DNA from: Bacteroidota bacterium
GTDB taxonomy: Bacteria > Bacteroidota > Bacteroidia > Chitinophagales > Chitinophagaceae
Reading direction: 5' to 3'
Assembly: GCA_023424015.1 (NCBI GenBank)
Contig: JAFAEM010000006.1
Location: 62,001 to 126,000, forward strand
DNA: 64,000 bases
Positions 33,428 through 43,513 of this stretch are shown here, one piece after another (positions within the stretch are counted from its first letter, which is position 1; each line of letters starts with the position of its first letter). The notes under the pieces are model-generated. The model searched no databases and was not told the origin of the DNA. It saw nothing but the letters and a program-made list of their open reading frames with translations. The translations under genes were made by a program, and so were the position numbers.

Positions 33428-35074
33428 CTACTTCGCCACACCCAGCGGTGAGAAATAAATAAATACAGCTACAATAAAGGCCACCACGATCAGCGATAAA
33501 ATCACATCCCACTTGTTCCAGCTGGCGCGACTCGCCGCACGATCTTCAGCCACCGTTGTAGCAAAGGTCAGACCACGGATCTGCTCCTCGCTTGGTTTTT
33601 GCGTAAGCAGGCTCACCACCACCATAACCACCACCGCGAAAAGGAACAGGTAAATACAGAAATAGAGGAAATTGATCGTTGCGAAATCATATAAAATACC
33701 ACTAAGACTGGTCTGGAATAATTCCAGTGTGAGTTTGATCAGTCCGATAATAAACCCGGCTACCATGGCCGAATAGGCACCCGTTGCATTCAGGCGTTTG
33801 AAGAATACGCCGAATAAAAACACCGCGGCAATTGGTGGCGCCAGGTATGATTGCACACTTTGCAAATAATTATAGAGCGAACTGGAAATACGACCCATCA
33901 TCGGGATCCAGACCATCCCCAGCAAAACCACGACCCCGGTCGCGATACGACCCACCCTCACCAGTTCCTTACCACTGGCCTGCGGTTTCATTTTTTGGTA
34001 AATATCCATCGTAAACAAAGTAGAACATGCATTGTAAACTGAAGCCAGCGAAGCCATCAGGGCCGCGAGCAAACCACCAGCCAGCAAGCCTCTAAGTCCC
34101 ATCGGCATGATCTGCTCCACCATGGCGGGGAAAGCAGCGTTGTAATCAGTTTGCCCTTCGCTGTTCAAGGGCAGTATCAACTCACCGCGTGAATGCAATA
34201 CATAAGCGATAAGTCCGGGAATAAGGAAAATAAAAAATGGAAGCAACTTAAGGTAAGCTGCGAAGATCGTTCCCCTCCGGGCTTCTCTTTCATTCCTTCC
34301 AGCAAGACAACGCTGTACGATATGCTGGTCGGTGCACCAATACCATAGACCTACAATGGGTGAGGCAAACAGGATACCGAGCCATGGAAATTCGGGATCA
34401 CTTAATGGTCGGAACATGTTTAATTTCTCCGGTGGTACCGCAGCGATCATGCCGCTCCAGCCACCTACTTTATCCAATCCGAAATACAACAGCACCGCCG
34501 AACCGATCAATAATACAAATGCCTGGATGGCCTCAGTGTACATTACCGCATGCAGCCCTCCGAAAATGGTATAAACGCCGGTTACGATCACCAGTATGAT
34601 GGCGCCTTCCCAGAATCCCACGCCGAGGAATTGATTGAATACAAGCGCGCCTGCAAAAATAGTTACCGATGCTTTCGCGATCACATAGCTCAACAATTGT
34701 ATGATCGAAAGTAAGCGACGCGCTTTGGCATTGAATCGCCGCTCGAGGAACTCGGGCATGGTGTACACATTGCTTCGCATATAAAATGGAACAAATACCC
34801 ATCCCAGTATCAACACAATATAAGAGTGCAGTTCATAGTGACCCATCGGCGTACCCGACCTCGCGGCTTCACCGGCAAGTCCTACGATATGTTCTGATCC
34901 CACATTCGAAGCCAGGATAGAGGCACCGATCACCCACCATCCGAGATTGCGGTTAGCCAAAAAATAATCAGTTGGTGATTCTTTACTTTTCCGGATTGAC
35001 CAGATCGAGATACCGGCGATGACCAGCATGTAAAGAATCAGAAATATCCAGTCGACGGTGCCGAGAAAATTCAT
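33428..35074 (-). CDS. Sodium/sugar symporter (SSS family, SGLT-like)
   Basis: 548 residues, about 14 helices. Solute:sodium-symporter features: DYFLANRNLGWWVIGASILASNVGSEHIVGLAGEAARSG split by a core helix (TM1-2), GGLHAVMYTEAIQAFVL, GIPRGTIFAAYLKLLPFF-like region RRGTIFAAYLKLLPFF and the WYWCTDQHIVQRCLAGR motif of vSGLT-type sugar carriers. It follows xylA by 28 bp, so it most likely imports xylose (inference). It ends before the 33365 hairpin and 33129 terminator. Confidence 0.9.
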   Translation of the reverse strand: MNFLGTVDWIFLILYMLVIAGISIWSIRKSKESPTDYFLANRNLGWWVIGASILASNVGSEHIVGLAGEAARSGTPMGHYELHSYIVLILGWVFVPFYMRSNVYTMPEFLERRFNAKARRLLSIIQLLSYVIAKASVTIFAGALVFNQFLGVGFWEGAIILVIVTGVYTIFGGLHAVMYTEAIQAFVLLIGSAVLLYFGLDKVGGWSGMIAAVPPEKLNMFRPLSDPEFPWLGILFASPIVGLWYWCTDQHIVQRCLAGRNEREARRGTIFAAYLKLLPFFIFLIPGLIAYVLHSRGELILPLNSEGQTDYNAAFPAMVEQIMPMGLRGLLAGGLLAALMASLASVYNACSTLFTMDIYQKMKPQASGKELVRVGRIATGVVVLLGMVWIPMMGRISSSLYNYLQSVQSYLAPPIAAVFLFGVFFKRLNATGAYSAMVAGFIIGLIKLTLELFQTSLSGILYDFATINFLYFCIYLFLFAVVVMVVVSLLTQKPSEEQIRGLTFATTVAEDRAASRASWNKWDVILSLIVVAFIVAVFIYFSPLGVAK

Positions 35075-35102
35075 AATGCAAGTTTTGGTAAAGGGAGTAT
35101 TA

Positions 35103-36431
35103 TCAGATAAATCGGTTGATCATGTTTTCAAAGTATTCCTGGCGTCCGCTCCTGGTGGCCGGTGCACCATTCTGCAGCGCATAAGCCCTGAGGTCTTCCA
35201 GTGATAACTTACCATCTTCAAAATCTTTTCCCTTACCACTATCAAAAGACGAATACCTTTCACTACGGTTTTTCCGGTATTCTGAGCGTTGCAAAACATT
35301 ATCGGCCGTGATCAGTGCACGGGCAAAAGCATCCATGCCACCAATATGCGCATGAAACAGGTCTTCGGGGTCGGTAGAGTTGCGGCGCACTTTTGCATCG
35401 AAATTGATACCGCCTCCCTTAAAGCCTCCCGCTTCCAGGATCACCAGCATTGCCTCGGTGAGTTCATACACATCATTTGGAAACTGGTCGGTATCCCAGC
35501 CATTCTGGTAGTCGCCACGGTTAGCATCAATGCTGCCAAGCAAACCCGCGTCGGCAGCCACCTGCAACTCATGTGCGAAGGTGTGACCAGCCAATGTTGC
35601 ATGATTCACTTCAATATTCAAACTGAAATCGTCCAGCAGATCGTATTGTCTTAAAAAGCCGATCACGGTTTCACAATCGTAATCATATTGGTGCTTGGAC
35701 GGTTCGCAGGGTTTTGGTTCAATAAAAAACTTTCCTTTAAAGCCATGACTACGGGCATAATCCTTCGCGGTATGCAGGAATCTCGCCATATGTTCCTTCT
35801 CTCTTTTCATATTCGTGTTGAGCAGGCTCATATAACCTTCGCGTCCGCCCCAGAACACATAATTTTCTCCGCCAAGTGCAATGGTGGCATCCAGCGCCGC
35901 TTTTACCTGCGCCGCCGCGTGTGATAACACATGAAAATCGGGGTTGGTGGCGGCGCCATTCATATACCTCCTGTTGGAAAAAAGGTTGGCGGTGCCCCAT
36001 AACAATTTTACACCTGTCTCTTTTTGCTTTTGTGATAAATAATCCGTGATCGCCTGCAGCCTGCTTTCATTCTCCGCGACATCATCGGTATAGTCCACTA
36101 CATCCACATCATGGAAACAATAGTAAGGCATGCCCAGCCGGGTAATGAATTCAAAAGCCGCGTCAGCCTTCACTTTTGCTCGTTCAACGGGATCCTGGAT
36201 TTCATTCCAGGGGAAAAGATGTGTCGGTTCACCGAATGGATCGGCACCACTGCCACAGAACGAATGCCAGTAAGCGCAGGCGAAACGGAGGTATTCTTTC
36301 ATTGTCTTTCCTGCTACGATCTTACTTTCATCATACCATCGAAATGCTAAAGGATTGTCCGTATCCTTTCCTTCGTATTTTATTTGTGGGATGCCTTTAA
36401 AAAATGTTGCGGACCCTGTTGAAACTGCCAT
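35103..36431 (-). CDS. xylA: Xylose isomerase
   Basis: 442 residues. Interconverts D-xylose and D-xylulose with two divalent metals. Motifs: YYCFHDVDVVDY, WGTANLFSNRRYMNGAATNPD, YVFWGGREGY, IEPKPCEPSKHQYDYD, NIEVNHATLAGHTFAHEL and GSIDANRGDYQNGWDTDQFP. Full length for the class II enzymes. It sits between xylB (28 bp upstream) and the sugar symporter gene. Confidence 0.97.
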   Translation of the reverse strand: MAVSTGSATFFKGIPQIKYEGKDTDNPLAFRWYDESKIVAGKTMKEYLRFACAYWHSFCGSGADPFGEPTHLFPWNEIQDPVERAKVKADAAFEFITRLGMPYYCFHDVDVVDYTDDVAENESRLQAITDYLSQKQKETGVKLLWGTANLFSNRRYMNGAATNPDFHVLSHAAAQVKAALDATIALGGENYVFWGGREGYMSLLNTNMKREKEHMARFLHTAKDYARSHGFKGKFFIEPKPCEPSKHQYDYDCETVIGFLRQYDLLDDFSLNIEVNHATLAGHTFAHELQVAADAGLLGSIDANRGDYQNGWDTDQFPNDVYELTEAMLVILEAGGFKGGGINFDAKVRRNSTDPEDLFHAHIGGMDAFARALITADNVLQRSEYRKNRSERYSSFDSGKGKDFEDGKLSLEDLRAYALQNGAPATRSGRQEYFENMINRFI

Positions 36432-36459
36432 CTTTTGCGAAAATTAATTGGTTTAAAAA

Positions 36460-37980
36460 TTAAGATATATTCTCTGGCATAGCGTTCGTTCGTATTTCCT
36501 GCCTGCTCAACTGCTCAAGGAGTAATTCCTTCCAGCGTTGATACAGGTCGTTGTGTTGCCGGGTGTCATCGGGCGTTACGGTAGCAATGGGTTTGCGGTT
36601 CGCCATCGCCGCAGCAGCGCTTTCATAAATACCCGCACCAATGCCGGCACCTACTGCGGCACCGAAGCTGCCGTCGCCTTCGTAAAATTCGACGGCCACA
36701 TTGTTCGCATTGACAAAAGCCCTGGTAAATACATCACTCAAAAACAGGTTTGTTCTTCCCGCACGAATGATGGAGGGGTCAATTCCATTCTCCCGCATGA
36801 TGTCCAACCCATATCGAAATGAAAACGCTATCCCTTCCTGCACTGCCCGGGTGATATGTGCTGACTGGTGAATATTGAAATCAAGTCCCGAGAGATGACC
36901 GCCCACAATCTTGTTGTTGAGCATTCTTTCGGCACCATTACCAAATGGTAACGCCAACAATCCGTCGGCGCCCACCGGTACTTTAGCTGCAGTATCATTC
37001 AAAGTAACATAATCTTTTGAATCACCCATAATATTCTTTGCCCATCTGTTGAAAATACCCACCCCGTTTATACATAAAAGGATTCCGATACGCTTATCCC
37101 GGGCCGCATGGTTGACATGCGCAAAACTATTGATCCGCGATTGCTGGTCATAACTCAGCTCATCAGCCACACCGTAGATCACCCCCGAGGTACCAGCTGT
37201 GGCTGCTACCTCACCGGGCTGAAGCACGTTCAGCGACAATGCATTGTTGGGTTGGTCGCCGGCTTTATACGATACAGGTGTACCAGCACTGATAGACAAT
37301 TCCCGGGCTATGTCATCCCTCACAAGACCATGGGTTGAAAACAATGGGTGAATGGATGGGAATAATTTTTTATCAAAATCAAAATATCCCAGCACATCCG
37401 CGGAAAGTTCATCTTTTTTAAAGTCCCAAAATATCCCTTCTGAAAGTGCCGAACTGGTGGTAGTTAAGACGCCGGTAAATTTCATGGCGATGAAATCACC
37501 CGGCAGCATCAGCCTGTCAATCCGATCATAAACCGCAGGTTCGTTTTTCTTTACCCAGGCGAGTTTGCTGGCTGTAAAATTGCCAGGTGAATTAAGTAAT
37601 GTTGATAAGCATCTCTCTTCACCTATTTCGAAAAAGGCTTTTTCACCGATCTCCACCGCACGACTATCACACCAGATGATCGCATTCCGGATCGGCTGTT
37701 GTTGTTTGTCGGTTAAAACAAGCCCGTGCATCTGGTAGGCTATACCAATCGCCGCTATATCCGATGGTTGGTACAGTTTAGTGGCATGACATTTTAGGAT
37801 GGCCTGCTTCACATGTTCCCACCATTGACCCGGATCCTGTTCGGCCCAGCCGTTACGGGGCGTAATAATACCCACCTCGGTATCCGGGTAACGTGCGCTG
37901 GCAACGCAACGTTGCGTTTGCGCATCCACGACAGATACTTTTATAGAGGAGGTGCCAAGGTCAATTCCTAATAATAACAT
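36460..37980 (-). CDS. xylB: Xylulokinase (FGGY family)
   Basis: 506 residues. Phosphorylates D-xylulose to xylulose 5-phosphate. Features: LLLGIDLGTSSIKVSVVDAQ (phosphate 1), AIIWCDSRAVE, NFTASKLAWVKKNEP, GDQPNNALSLNVLQPGEVA and TAGTSGVIYGVAD, and the C-terminal FGGY-type region ITRAVQEGIAFSFRYG ... GRTNLFLSDVFTRAF. It is the first gene of the xylB-xylA-symporter unit, 108 bp from the susD terminator. Confidence 0.95.
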   Translation of the reverse strand: MLLLGIDLGTSSIKVSVVDAQTQRCVASARYPDTEVGIITPRNGWAEQDPGQWWEHVKQAILKCHATKLYQPSDIAAIGIAYQMHGLVLTDKQQQPIRNAIIWCDSRAVEIGEKAFFEIGEERCLSTLLNSPGNFTASKLAWVKKNEPAVYDRIDRLMLPGDFIAMKFTGVLTTTSSALSEGIFWDFKKDELSADVLGYFDFDKKLFPSIHPLFSTHGLVRDDIARELSISAGTPVSYKAGDQPNNALSLNVLQPGEVAATAGTSGVIYGVADELSYDQQSRINSFAHVNHAARDKRIGILLCINGVGIFNRWAKNIMGDSKDYVTLNDTAAKVPVGADGLLALPFGNGAERMLNNKIVGGHLSGLDFNIHQSAHITRAVQEGIAFSFRYGLDIMRENGIDPSIIRAGRTNLFLSDVFTRAFVNANNVAVEFYEGDGSFGAAVGAGIGAGIYESAAAAMANRKPIATVTPDDTRQHNDLYQRWKELLLEQLSRQEIRTNAMPENIS

Positions 37981-38088
37981 CCACGATCATTTTGTCTAAA
38001 ATAAAACATTCTAAAAATAAGGAAGGATGAAAAATCATCCCTCCTGTGATTACTGCGAGAACTGCTACGCGAAAGAAGCTTTTTATTT

Positions 38089-38124
38089 AAAAACCGGGAA
38101 CAGCTTACCTAATTCCCGGTTTTT
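38089..38124 (-). terminator. Rho-independent terminator of the susC-susD operon
   Basis: Perfect 12-bp stem AAAAACCGGGAA/TTCCCGGTTTTT (38089-38100 with 38113-38124), 12-base loop, T-rich on both sides. On the minus strand it directly follows susD, so the xyl unit must start its own transcript. Confidence 0.88.
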
Positions 38125-38149
38125 GCTCTATGCTTGATTTTTCTGGTGT

Positions 38150-40129
38150 CTATTGATAATTGGGATTTTGGTACTGTGCCTTTTCTTCCGTTGACAACTC
38201 CATACCATCGATCTGAGCCTGAGGAATAGGCCGCAGGTAATGTGAAGGCAGAATGGTCCGCGTAACGGTTTGCGGTGTATGATCTCCATACGTTGGACCA
38301 GCGATCTCGTAGGTACCTGCGACATCAGCCCATTTCTGAGTGCGCACCAGGTCAAACCAACGGTGGCCCTCTCCAAAATATTCACGGGAACGCTCTGCGA
38401 GAATATAGTCGATATCGATGGTTGCCGGAGTGGCGGCGATCATCGCAGCGCTGTTATCAGCAATGAAAGCAGCGTTATTCTTATTTGAGAATCTCCATTT
38501 ACCGGCACGTGCACGGATCACATTCACCAGGTCCACCGCACTCTTTCCAGCTACAGTTGCAGCACCCTTCACGGCTGCTTCAGCTGCGATCAGGTATAGC
38601 TCTGAGAACTTAGCAATTTTAAATGGCCTTGTGCTGGTTGCGTTTGGCTGACCCAAACCTGTCCCATTGTCTGTACGATACACACCCATCTTCCACAATC
38701 CGGGGAACACAACCCTGCTGATGCCCCGTGGAGATATGACAAAGTCTGCCCGGCCGGGCAATACGCCTGCGCCAACATTATTATAAGACTTACCAGGGAA
38801 ATTTGCACCCGCGGGATACACGATACCGGCTGCCTGAGATTCATACTCCAGGAAACTCAACACGGGTTGTCCGGGCGTGATGGGCATATCATTGGCGTTG
38901 TAAAGAACAGGATTAGTAACACCGCCTTTTGGCCAGTTGCCACGATATACGGTGCTGAACGTACCGTCGTAACGTGAATCAAGTGTCTTGTCGGCAAATG
39001 TATTGGTAATGGCCCCGATCGTTGGCGCCATACGAATGTAGGGACGACCAAGTGCCTGGGCTGCTTCACGCTGAACCGAACTCACCGCGGTACCACCGCC
39101 ACTAGCGTCAGAAGCACTGCGTATAACAGTGTAGTTCCAGGTTACCATCCACACGGCAGAGTTGCGGCCATTTCCTGCTTCACTGTCAAAGCAGTTCAGA
39201 CAGGCGCCATTGTAAAACTCACTTTCCTGTGTATGATCGGCATACAGCAACATCTCCTTGTTACGATCGTTGCCGGCTACGTGTACATCATAGAATGTCG
39301 ATTCAAGACCGAATGGACCCGGATTGTCGATAGCCTGCACAGCTATATCATATGCTTTTTGAAAATAAGCCTGGGCGGTAAGGCCATCCGGATCGGTTCT
39401 CGGCGCTTCCGGATAAGTAGGGATATTGTTTGGATTCTGAAGCCACCAGCCGTAAGTAAGATAAGCTTTCGCCAGGTATAACCTTGCGGCTGTTTTGGTA
39501 ACTGCACCTGTCACGCGTGGTGTTTCTGGTAAATCGGTGATGGCCTGCAAAAGGTCAGGGAATACTGCTTTTGTATATACTTCCGGTACGGTGTTGCGTA
39601 CCGAAATCCTCGATGGATTTGTATTGAACTTCAGTTCACCTGCACCCAGGTCAAGTGGTACGCCGCCAAAAGTTTGAACCAACAGGAAATAATCGAAGGC
39701 CCTGAAGAACCTCGCTTCAGCGATCAGGGAAGCGGGTATCGTACCCACTGCTTCCGCGTTTTCGATGATGCCACTGGCCGTATTGATATTGGAAAACGCA
39801 ACACCCCATAAATTATCGGAGCGGCTACTCGTGGGAGTTATATTTCCAACACCGCTTAAGTCCATATCCTTAAAGTTCTGATCGGCGCTCTGGCCCCAGG
39901 TGTACTCATCGGTACCTGTTTCCAGCGTATTGTAATAATAAGGCTGACCATAGATAAAACGTAGGTGCGCATATTGCGATGTAATGCCACCCAGTACACC
40001 TTTTTCAGTTCTGAAAAAGCCGGGCTCATAAATACTACGTGGCTGTTCCTCCAGGATTTTCTTACACCCGGAAAATAACAGCACCATGGTTGCTGTTAAC
40101 AGAACAGATCTTATTTGTATGTATTTCAT
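38150..40129 (-). CDS. susD: SusD/RagB-family glycan-binding lipoprotein
   Basis: 659 residues. Lipoprotein signal ending LLFSGC (Cys22), then a SusD-like N-terminal TPR domain (LEEQPRSIYEPGFFRTEKGV ... ARFFRAFDYFLLVQTFGGVPL) and a C-terminal RagB/SusD domain (EAAVKGA ... IDYILAERSREYFGEGHRWFDLVRTQKW). It should bind xylan-type oligosaccharides at the cell surface and hand them to SusC; the ligand is inferred from the enzymes encoded nearby. It lies 11 bp downstream of susC. Confidence 0.95.
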   Translation of the reverse strand: MKYIQIRSVLLTATMVLLFSGCKKILEEQPRSIYEPGFFRTEKGVLGGITSQYAHLRFIYGQPYYYNTLETGTDEYTWGQSADQNFKDMDLSGVGNITPTSSRSDNLWGVAFSNINTASGIIENAEAVGTIPASLIAEARFFRAFDYFLLVQTFGGVPLDLGAGELKFNTNPSRISVRNTVPEVYTKAVFPDLLQAITDLPETPRVTGAVTKTAARLYLAKAYLTYGWWLQNPNNIPTYPEAPRTDPDGLTAQAYFQKAYDIAVQAIDNPGPFGLESTFYDVHVAGNDRNKEMLLYADHTQESEFYNGACLNCFDSEAGNGRNSAVWMVTWNYTVIRSASDASGGGTAVSSVQREAAQALGRPYIRMAPTIGAITNTFADKTLDSRYDGTFSTVYRGNWPKGGVTNPVLYNANDMPITPGQPVLSFLEYESQAAGIVYPAGANFPGKSYNNVGAGVLPGRADFVISPRGISRVVFPGLWKMGVYRTDNGTGLGQPNATSTRPFKIAKFSELYLIAAEAAVKGAATVAGKSAVDLVNVIRARAGKWRFSNKNNAAFIADNSAAMIAATPATIDIDYILAERSREYFGEGHRWFDLVRTQKWADVAGTYEIAGPTYGDHTPQTVTRTILPSHYLRPIPQAQIDGMELSTEEKAQYQNPNYQ

Positions 40130-40140
40130 TTTCGTTTGTT

Positions 40141-43100
40141 TTAAAATGTCAAATTAACGCCTACAATGTAGTTGCGGGTTGATGGGGTATTGTATCCGAC
40201 AATCAGCATTCGCCTCAGCAGATTCTGATTTCCACTGATAGCGCCTGCAGAAGCTACGTTTTCGTTTCCGAAAGAATTGGGTTCAGGATCGAGACCGGAT
40301 TCTTTGTGGAAGGGCGAGAACATGACAAATGGGTTTTGAACAGTGAAGTACATCCGCATTTTAACCGACTGATTTTTTATCAGGCTGCGGCTGAAATCGT
40401 AACCTAACGTGATCGTGCGGATCTTCATATATGAACCATCGAAATAGCTGAGTGTACTGCCATATTTCGGGTTGTCGCCACTGATAATACCAGCCGGGTT
40501 GGGATACTTGGCATCGGTATTGTCGGGTTTCCAGTAGTCAACATCGATATTATTTCTACGACCGGTCAGCAGGTTGAGATAACCGCTGGATCCGTGAATA
40601 GAGCTGAATAAGATGCCGCCATGGCGATACGTGCCCACGATGCCGAGTTCAAAACCTTTATAAGAAACACGTGTGTTGAAGCCGCCCTGGAAATCGGGAT
40701 CTACATCTAATACCTGGCGATCAGCTGGTCCGATCGCTCTTACAGGAGTACCATCCGGATTGAAGTCGCCGGTGTATTCCACTTTGATCATACCAAGATT
40801 GCCACCCGGCTCAAGGATATTCAGGTATTGATCCTTATCCTGCCAGAGGCCGAGCCGTTTGTAGTCATAGATCGCATTGATATTATGTCCAACAAACCAC
40901 CAGTTAGCCTCATCCCTGGTCTGGCCCGAAGCAAGTGAAGTGAGTTTGTTTTTATTGGTATAAAAGTTAACTCCTGCTTCCCATGTCCAGCCATTTACAT
41001 TATTGAGGATGGTACCGTTAAGTGTCAGTTCAAAGCCTTTGTTCTGCGTTGAACCGATATTAGCTGTATACCCCGTTACACCAGATGTAGGTGGCAGACT
41101 GAGACCTAACAGGACGTCTTCGGTTTTAGTGATATAATATTCGATAGTACCTGACAGACGATTATTGAGTATACTGAAGTCAACACCAAAGTTGAGTGTC
41201 TTTGAAAACTCCCATCCCAGGTCTTTATTAGGTAATTGAGATACATAGTATCCTGTCCCATAATTAGTGGGTCCAAAATTATAAGGCCTGGTGCTCAACA
41301 AACCGAGTGTGGAATAAGGTGCTATAGCCTGGTTGGATGTTTGTCCAAAACCGGCACGCAGCTTCAGGTTGTTGACAAAGGACACGTTCTGCATGAATGC
41401 TTCGTTGGAAATATTCCAGCCCGCGGATATCGCGGGATAGGTATGCCATTTGCTTCCTTCGGCAAGTCTTGAAGAACCATCAGAGCGTACAGTCGCCGAG
41501 ATCATGTACCGATTATCATAGCTGTACATCACACGACCCATCACCGACTTCAGTCCCCAAAGCTGGTAGTCCTGGTTGGCGGGATCAATAGTCAGCTGAC
41601 CCGCAGCCTGGCCCAGGTTATAAAACTCAAAGGCATCGGACGGAATATCCCTGGCCGCCATGTTTGAACGATTATATTTGCTCTGCTCGGCTGCATAAAG
41701 TGCTACTACATTTATGGTGTGGTTATTACCAATATTGCGATCGTAGCTAAGAATATTTTCGAGTGTCCAGTGATAAGTGTAGCGGTTATCCACCGAAGCA
41801 GATGAAACGGTATTTGGATTGAGCCCGTCACCAACACCCTGTCCGGTATAAGCCCCATTGTTTGACTGGATGTAATCCAGGCCCAGGTTAACTCTATACT
41901 TTAAACCATCCAGGAAAGGTGCTTTTACTTCACCATAGATAGCGTTATATGAAGCAAAACCCCGGGTTTCATTAAGCCACTGGTCATTGTCGTGTAAACG
42001 CTCAATAACATCCTTAGTATAAACATACTGGTTGTCCAATATCATTTGTATTGAACGTTTCAGTGATCCATCTGTGTTATAAGGGTTAGAGATCGGCGTC
42101 ATGCTAAGCGTATTGTAAAGACCTACCTGGCTGCCGTCCGACTGATTATAATTGTTGTAGGTGGTAAATCCGAATCGAAAAAGTTTTCCAACCTGCTGGT
42201 CGAGTGAGCCACGCAGGGAATAACGCTTGTATTGCTGAGTGGGAACCACACCCTGGTTGAGGTGATATCCTCCACCGAAATTATAGCTGCCGGTTTCATT
42301 GCCGCCTGAAAGACTAATATTGTGATCGGTAACGAGACCTGTTTTATAAAAAAGATCCTGCCAGTCTGTATTGACATCATCCGACTCATCGGCGCCATTG
42401 GTATATTGTCCCCTCGCCGCCCGGAGCTTTACAAATGTAGGACCGTCCATCATGGGGTATTTGGCAAACACCTCCTGTGTACCTGTATAACCGTTATAAC
42501 TGACTCTTGCTGTCCTGTTTTTAGCACCTTTATCAGTGGTAACAAGTATTACACCGTTAGCGCCGCGCGATCCATAGATCGCCGTTGCGGATGCATCCTT
42601 TAATACTTCAATACTTTTAACATCATTAGGGTTGATATCTGCCAACGATCCCATAAAAGGAATACCGTCGAGAACAACCAGCGGGTTGTTGTCGGCGCTG
42701 AGTGAACGCAAACCCCGAACCCTGATCTGCATGGTAGCACCGGGACGTGTGGAGGTCTGCGACATTTCTACGCCGGCCAGTCTTCCCTGCAGTGCCTGGG
42801 AAATATTTGGCGCGGGCACTTCACGCATACGATCGCCATTAATGGAAGCAACCGAACCAGTGATGGCTTCCCTGCGCTGTGTACCGTAACCTACTACGAT
42901 CACTTCTGTTTCTGTCCTTGCCATACCAGCCAGGTTGATGTTAATCGTCTGCCTGTTGTTGACTGGCACCTCAAGGGTAGTAAAATTGATGGCACTGATC
43001 ACCAGCGTGGCATTCCCTGCCACTGTGATCTCATACTCGCCATTATCATTGGCAGTAACGCCGGCGCCTCCACCCTTTACGGTGACTGAAGCGCGGGCAA

Positions 43101-43272
43101 CGGGCTGCCCCGTCTCGTCAACGACCTGGCCCTTCACCGGGATATTCTGTGCCAATCCCGGCAATGCACAAAGGATCATCACAAGCATGGCAAGCCAGGT
43201 GATCATCTTTCTCTGCACAATCCTGTTGCTGAGCAACGTGAACTTGTGTAATTGTTTTTTTGAAAGTTTCAT
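40141..43272 (-). CDS. susC: SusC/RagA-family TonB-linked outer-membrane transporter
   Basis: 1043 residues. Signal peptide ending ALPGLAQ, CarboxypepD_reg-like domain (about 45-115, IPVKGQVVDETGQPVARASV), TonB box region TETEVIVVGYGTQRREAITG, plug (about 135-250, with LSADNNPLVVLDGIPFMG and VLKDASATAIYGSRGANGV) and a 22-strand barrel ending STRNYIVGVNLTF. It imports the oligosaccharides captured by SusD. It diverges from the LacI gene at 43514; a LacI-type operator (43451-43464) lies in the shared upstream region. Confidence 0.95.
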   Translation of the reverse strand: MKLSKKQLHKFTLLSNRIVQRKMITWLAMLVMILCALPGLAQNIPVKGQVVDETGQPVARASVTVKGGGAGVTANDNGEYEITVAGNATLVISAINFTTLEVPVNNRQTININLAGMARTETEVIVVGYGTQRREAITGSVASINGDRMREVPAPNISQALQGRLAGVEMSQTSTRPGATMQIRVRGLRSLSADNNPLVVLDGIPFMGSLADINPNDVKSIEVLKDASATAIYGSRGANGVILVTTDKGAKNRTARVSYNGYTGTQEVFAKYPMMDGPTFVKLRAARGQYTNGADESDDVNTDWQDLFYKTGLVTDHNISLSGGNETGSYNFGGGYHLNQGVVPTQQYKRYSLRGSLDQQVGKLFRFGFTTYNNYNQSDGSQVGLYNTLSMTPISNPYNTDGSLKRSIQMILDNQYVYTKDVIERLHDNDQWLNETRGFASYNAIYGEVKAPFLDGLKYRVNLGLDYIQSNNGAYTGQGVGDGLNPNTVSSASVDNRYTYHWTLENILSYDRNIGNNHTINVVALYAAEQSKYNRSNMAARDIPSDAFEFYNLGQAAGQLTIDPANQDYQLWGLKSVMGRVMYSYDNRYMISATVRSDGSSRLAEGSKWHTYPAISAGWNISNEAFMQNVSFVNNLKLRAGFGQTSNQAIAPYSTLGLLSTRPYNFGPTNYGTGYYVSQLPNKDLGWEFSKTLNFGVDFSILNNRLSGTIEYYITKTEDVLLGLSLPPTSGVTGYTANIGSTQNKGFELTLNGTILNNVNGWTWEAGVNFYTNKNKLTSLASGQTRDEANWWFVGHNINAIYDYKRLGLWQDKDQYLNILEPGGNLGMIKVEYTGDFNPDGTPVRAIGPADRQVLDVDPDFQGGFNTRVSYKGFELGIVGTYRHGGILFSSIHGSSGYLNLLTGRRNNIDVDYWKPDNTDAKYPNPAGIISGDNPKYGSTLSYFDGSYMKIRTITLGYDFSRSLIKNQSVKMRMYFTVQNPFVMFSPFHKESGLDPEPNSFGNENVASAGAISGNQNLLRRMLIVGYNTPSTRNYIVGVNLTF

Positions 43273-43450
43273 AAACCAGCAGTTTTAAGTTTAGAAGGTT
43301 GAAGCTCGCGACCAACAAAAAAGAAGAAATGACTCGTTTGAAAGCCCGACCGGGCAAACGATGCAGTAGTAGAATAAGCTCGTTGTTTTATTGCGGCAAG
43401 CATTAAAAAAGCAATTGGCAAACCGAATGTAAATGAATTTTTCTAAAAAT

Positions 43451-43464
43451 TGCAACCGATTGCA
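43451..43464. promoter_or_regulatory. LacI-type operator in the susC/lacI divergent region
   Basis: TGCAACCGATTGCA, within the palindrome ATTGCAACCGATTGCAAT (43449-43466), matches the LacI/CcpA-type consensus TGnAAnCGnTnnCA. The identical 14-mer stands before the second LacI gene. It lies 50 bp before ATG 43514 and 179 bp before the susC ATG. Confidence 0.8.
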
Positions 43465-43513
43465 ATTTTTTTTTTGAACAATGCTGCTTTTATTTGCAAA
43501 ACCAACGTGGAAA

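Noticed and set aside
33194..33451. An 85-codon plus-strand frame after the symporter gene
   Set aside because: It runs through terminator-like and hairpin sequence and overlaps the symporter stop antisense.
37903..37918. A perfect 16-bp palindrome AACGCAACGTTGCGTT near the xylB start
   Set aside because: About one such palindrome is expected by chance in 64 kb, and it lies inside the coding sequence; it does not match the LacI operator.
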